From: Oricola sp.
GTDB taxonomy: Bacteria; Pseudomonadota; Alphaproteobacteria; Rhizobiales; Rhizobiaceae
Reading direction: 5' to 3'
NCBI RefSeq assembly: GCF_022763245.1
Contig: NZ_JALEGV010000037.1
Location: 62,001-126,000, forward strand
Length of the DNA: 64,000 nt
This document shows, in pieces, positions 62,101 through 64,000 of the stretch (position 1 is the stretch's first letter; each line of letters starts with the position of its first letter). The notes below the pieces were generated by a model. It searched no databases and was not told where the DNA came from. It was given only the letters and a program-made list of their open reading frames with translations. Both the position numbers and the translations under genes were made by a program.

Positions 62101-63102
62101 ATGAGCGCGGCAAACCAGAAATTCGCGGTTGACTACGCCTGGGAAGCGATCCTCACGAATCTGGGCGTGGCCAAGGGTGAATTGCTGCGCCACGCCGGCC
62201 TGCCGGCGGATCTGTTCGCGCGGCCGAAGCCGGAACTGACCATCGATGAGTATTTCCGTCTCTGGCGCAGCCTGGAGGTTCTGCTCGACGATCAGGCCTT
62301 CGCGCTTCGCGTGGGAACGGCCGTGCCGGCCGAGGCGTTCAGCCCGCCGATCTTCGCGGCATTCTGCAGCCCGAACCTCGACATCGCGTTGCAGCGCCTG
62401 TCGCGCTTCAAGCCGCTGATCGGCCCGCTGCGTCTCGATCTTTCCGCGACGGGGCAGGGGATCGCCGCGCGCTACGGCGCGATTGCGGGGCAGGGCTTGC
62501 CTTCGGCGCTGGCGACGACCGAACTGGTCTTCCTCGTCAACCTGGCGCGCATGGCGACGCGCCAGCGCATCGTGCCCGAGCGGATCGAACTCGCAGGGAT
62601 GCCTGCGCAGGCGAGGCCGCTGGAGGAATTCTTCGGCGTGCGGCTAAGGTCCGGCGCGGACAACGTTATCGTGTTTTCGCAAGTCGACTGCGCGCGCCCC
62701 TTCGTCACCGTCAACGAGGCGATGTTCCGCACCTTCGAACCCGTGCTCGGCGCGCGGCTGGAGGAATTGCAGACCGGACAGGACTTCCGCGACCGGTTGC
62801 GCGCCTGCCTGATGGAGGCGCTGCCGAGCGGCCGGACCGCGATGGCCGAAGTGGCCGACCGGCTCGCCGTCAGCCCGCGCACCCTGCAGCGGCGCCTCGC
62901 CGAAGCCGGCAGTTCCTTCCAGGAGGAACTCGGCCGATTGCGCGCCGAACTGGCGCAGCACTACCTGGCCAATTCCGACTATTCCAGCGCCGAGATCTCC
63001 TTCCTGCTCGGCTATGAGGACCCGAACTCCTTCATCCGGGCCTTCCACGGCTGGACGGGCCGGACGCCGCAGGCGATGCGCGCCGAAACGCAGCTGCACT
63101 GA
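62101..63102 (+). CDS. AraC-family transcriptional regulator (OruR/ArgR-like)
   Basis: A 333-residue regulator with an N-terminal arabinose-binding-like domain (PF12625 type; LLRHAGLPADLFARPKPELT) and a C-terminal AraC double helix-turn-helix (residues ~235-330: MAEVADRLAVSPRTLQRRLA, EISFLLGYEDPNSFIRAFHG, WTGRTPQAMR). Start ATG 62101 has a poor ribosome site, so it may be coupled to the SDR gene 10 nt upstream. It probably controls that SDR; effector unknown. Confidence 0.92.
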   Translation: MSAANQKFAVDYAWEAILTNLGVAKGELLRHAGLPADLFARPKPELTIDEYFRLWRSLEVLLDDQAFALRVGTAVPAEAFSPPIFAAFCSPNLDIALQRLSRFKPLIGPLRLDLSATGQGIAARYGAIAGQGLPSALATTELVFLVNLARMATRQRIVPERIELAGMPAQARPLEEFFGVRLRSGADNVIVFSQVDCARPFVTVNEAMFRTFEPVLGARLEELQTGQDFRDRLRACLMEALPSGRTAMAEVADRLAVSPRTLQRRLAEAGSSFQEELGRLRAELAQHYLANSDYSSAEISFLLGYEDPNSFIRAFHGWTGRTPQAMRAETQLH

Positions 63103-63114
63103 CGCCGAAGCGCC

Positions 63115-63504
63115 TCAGATGTCGTCCACGACGGCCTTCAGCATGTCGCGCACCTGATCGGCGAGGAAATGCAGGTCCCGGTTGGGGATCGCCTGCATCG
63201 ACGAGACGGGATCGACGGCGCTGACCATGACCTCGTCGCCCGGCGTCGCGCGCACCACGACGTTGCAGGGCAGCATCGCGCCGATCCGCGGCTCGATCTT
63301 GATCGCCTCGTTGGCCATCGTCGGATTGCAAGCGCCGAGGATCAGGTATGAGTCGATCTCCGCCCCGATCTTGGCTTTCAGCGTATCCTGGACATTGATC
63401 TCGGTGAGCACGCCGAAGCCGTGCGCGCCAAGCGCGGCGCGGACGCGTTCGACGATCGCGTCGAATGTCTCGCCCGAAAAGGTGCGGTCGATCGTGTAGC
63501 TCAT
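63115..63504 (-). CDS. DUF302 domain protein
   Basis: A 129-residue single-domain DUF302 protein: YTIDRTFSGETFDAIVERVR, IGAEIDSYLILGACNPTMAN, IGAMLPCNVVVRATPGDEVM and SAVDPVSSM are the conserved blocks. DUF302 proteins bind an unknown ligand and often sit with sulfur or redox genes. No signal peptide. It is convergent with the AraC gene. The 240-nt region upstream holds a perfect 13-bp inverted repeat. Confidence 0.92.
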   Translation of the reverse strand: MSYTIDRTFSGETFDAIVERVRAALGAHGFGVLTEINVQDTLKAKIGAEIDSYLILGACNPTMANEAIKIEPRIGAMLPCNVVVRATPGDEVMVSAVDPVSSMQAIPNRDLHFLADQVRDMLKAVVDDI

Positions 63505-63652
63505 GCTCTCCTCCCGTTTTGCATATGCCGTTTTTAGAATGTGAGCGCGAAGCGTGGCGATCGCAAGGCCCGCGCCACGGCCGTCGGAGGAGAAACGGCC
63601 CAGCGTCCGGCTGGTTCCCGCGCGTGCGGATCGTTTGCGGGATGATTCTCAT

Positions 63653-63689
63653 GCGTTACAGACACAATCGGGGAGCGTGTCTGTAACGC
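63653..63689. promoter_or_regulatory. Perfect 13-bp inverted repeat upstream of DUF302 / downstream of tldD
   Basis: GCGTTACAGACAC (63653-63665) is exactly inverted as GTGTCTGTAACGC (63677-63689), with an 11-nt spacer. There is no T-tract on either side, and TTACAGACA/TGTCTGTAA looks like a TetR-type operator. It lies ~150 nt before the DUF302 start and ~55 nt after the tldD stop. Confidence 0.55.
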
Positions 63690-63744
63690 TTGGCCGCTCG
63701 CAAGCTGTGACGAAACGGCCGTCTAAAATGGCGGCGAAGCGGGA

Positions 63745-64000
63745 CTACCGCTCCGTGCCGCCCACGGTCATCTGGTCCATGCGCAGATGCGGCTGGCCGA
63801 CGCCGACGGGGACGCCCTGGCCGGCCTTGCCGCACATGCCGACGCCGGTGTCGAGGGCCATGTCGTTGCCGACCATGGAGACGCGATGCATCGCTTCCGG
63901 GCCGTTGCCGATCAGCATCGCGCCTTTGACCGGATGCGTCACCTTGCCGTTCTCGATCATGTAGGCCTCGGTGCAGCCGAACACGAACTTGCCGCTGGTG
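63745..64000 (-). CDS. tldD: Metalloprotease TldD, C-terminal part (runs off the window)
   Basis: The last ~85 residues of TldD, partner of TldE/PmbA in a zinc protease that trims peptides such as microcins. The visible part, [20 protein letters not shown] then [34 protein letters not shown] and TVGGTER, is the conserved C-terminus of the TldD subfamily. The frame stays open to the window edge, so the N-terminus and the zinc-binding helix lie outside. Confidence 0.93.
   Translation of the reverse strand, partial: TSGKFVFGCTEAYMIENGKVTHPVKGAMLIGNGPEAMHRVSMVGNDMALDTGVGMCGKAGQGVPVGVGQPHLRMDQMTVGGTER

Overview
This is a GC-rich alphaproteobacterial chromosome segment, most likely from Hyphomicrobiales (Rhizobiales), in the Mesorhizobium/Phyllobacteriaceae range. 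The reasons are a rhizobial-type fructose ABC transporter (frcBCA), the rhizobial gene order pdxH / surface lipoprotein / J-protein / fabI / phosphatase / aroC / ribB, and the histone-deacetylase-like / xseB and tlyA / RNA methyltransferase pairs. No phage, integrase, transposase, rRNA or CRISPR was seen. One tRNA gene (Glu, CTC) is present.

Layout. 0.1-3.1 kb: frcBCA sugar importer. 3.3-6.0 kb: MarC protein, Fe-S RNA uracil methyltransferase, TlyA. 6.1-12.7 kb: accessory block (TauE exporter with divergent LysR, pirin, NTF2-like protein, two small secreted proteins, a decayed pirin copy, and a secreted caspase-fold protein with two SPOR-like repeats). 12.8-16.1 kb: xseB, histone-deacetylase-like enzyme, two uncharacterised envelope proteins. 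16.1-22.7 kb: conserved housekeeping block (ribB with a degenerate GTP cyclohydrolase domain, aroC, phosphatase, fabI, J-protein, lipoprotein, pdxH). 22.7-29.3 kb: sirtuin, arylamine N-acetyltransferase, LLM-type flavin oxidoreductase, PGM1-like ATP-grasp ligase, BCCT transporter, universal stress protein. 29.6-32.4 kb: gtrB-gtrA-gtrII surface glucosylation cassette.

The most interesting part is 32.6-60.9 kb. It encodes a formylglycine-generating enzyme (FGE) and three sulfatases that each carry the C-x-P-S-R motif FGE acts on. None of the four has a signal peptide, so the sulfated substrate is probably imported first, by a tripartite tricarboxylate (TctABC) system with one TctA/TctB pair and two binding proteins. 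The same stretch carries a GMC oxidoreductase, an aldehyde dehydrogenase, a CaiB-type CoA transferase, an aconitase-X pair, a two-subunit (PimC/PimD-like) acyl-CoA dehydrogenase, a fused enoyl-CoA hydratase/3-hydroxyacyl-CoA dehydrogenase (PimF-like) and a glutaryl-CoA dehydrogenase. Read together: import a sulfate ester, desulfate it in the cytoplasm, oxidise the alcohol to an acid, form the CoA thioester, and beta-oxidise a dicarboxylate towards glutaryl-CoA and crotonyl-CoA. This route is an inference; no thiolase is present in the window.

Regulation is visible in the DNA. A dyad with Crp/Fnr geometry (TGTCA-N6-TGACA and variants) lies in front of the FGE, tctC, crp/aldehyde dehydrogenase and (alpha/alpha)6-protein/sulfatase transcription units, with weaker copies before tctA, the GMC gene and the second tctC/third sulfatase. 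The locus encodes its own Crp/Fnr regulator. Separately, a perfect TetR-type operator covers the -10 box of a strong promoter before the acyl-CoA dehydrogenases. 61.2-64.0 kb: SDR, AraC-type regulator, DUF302 protein, and the 3' end of tldD running off the window.
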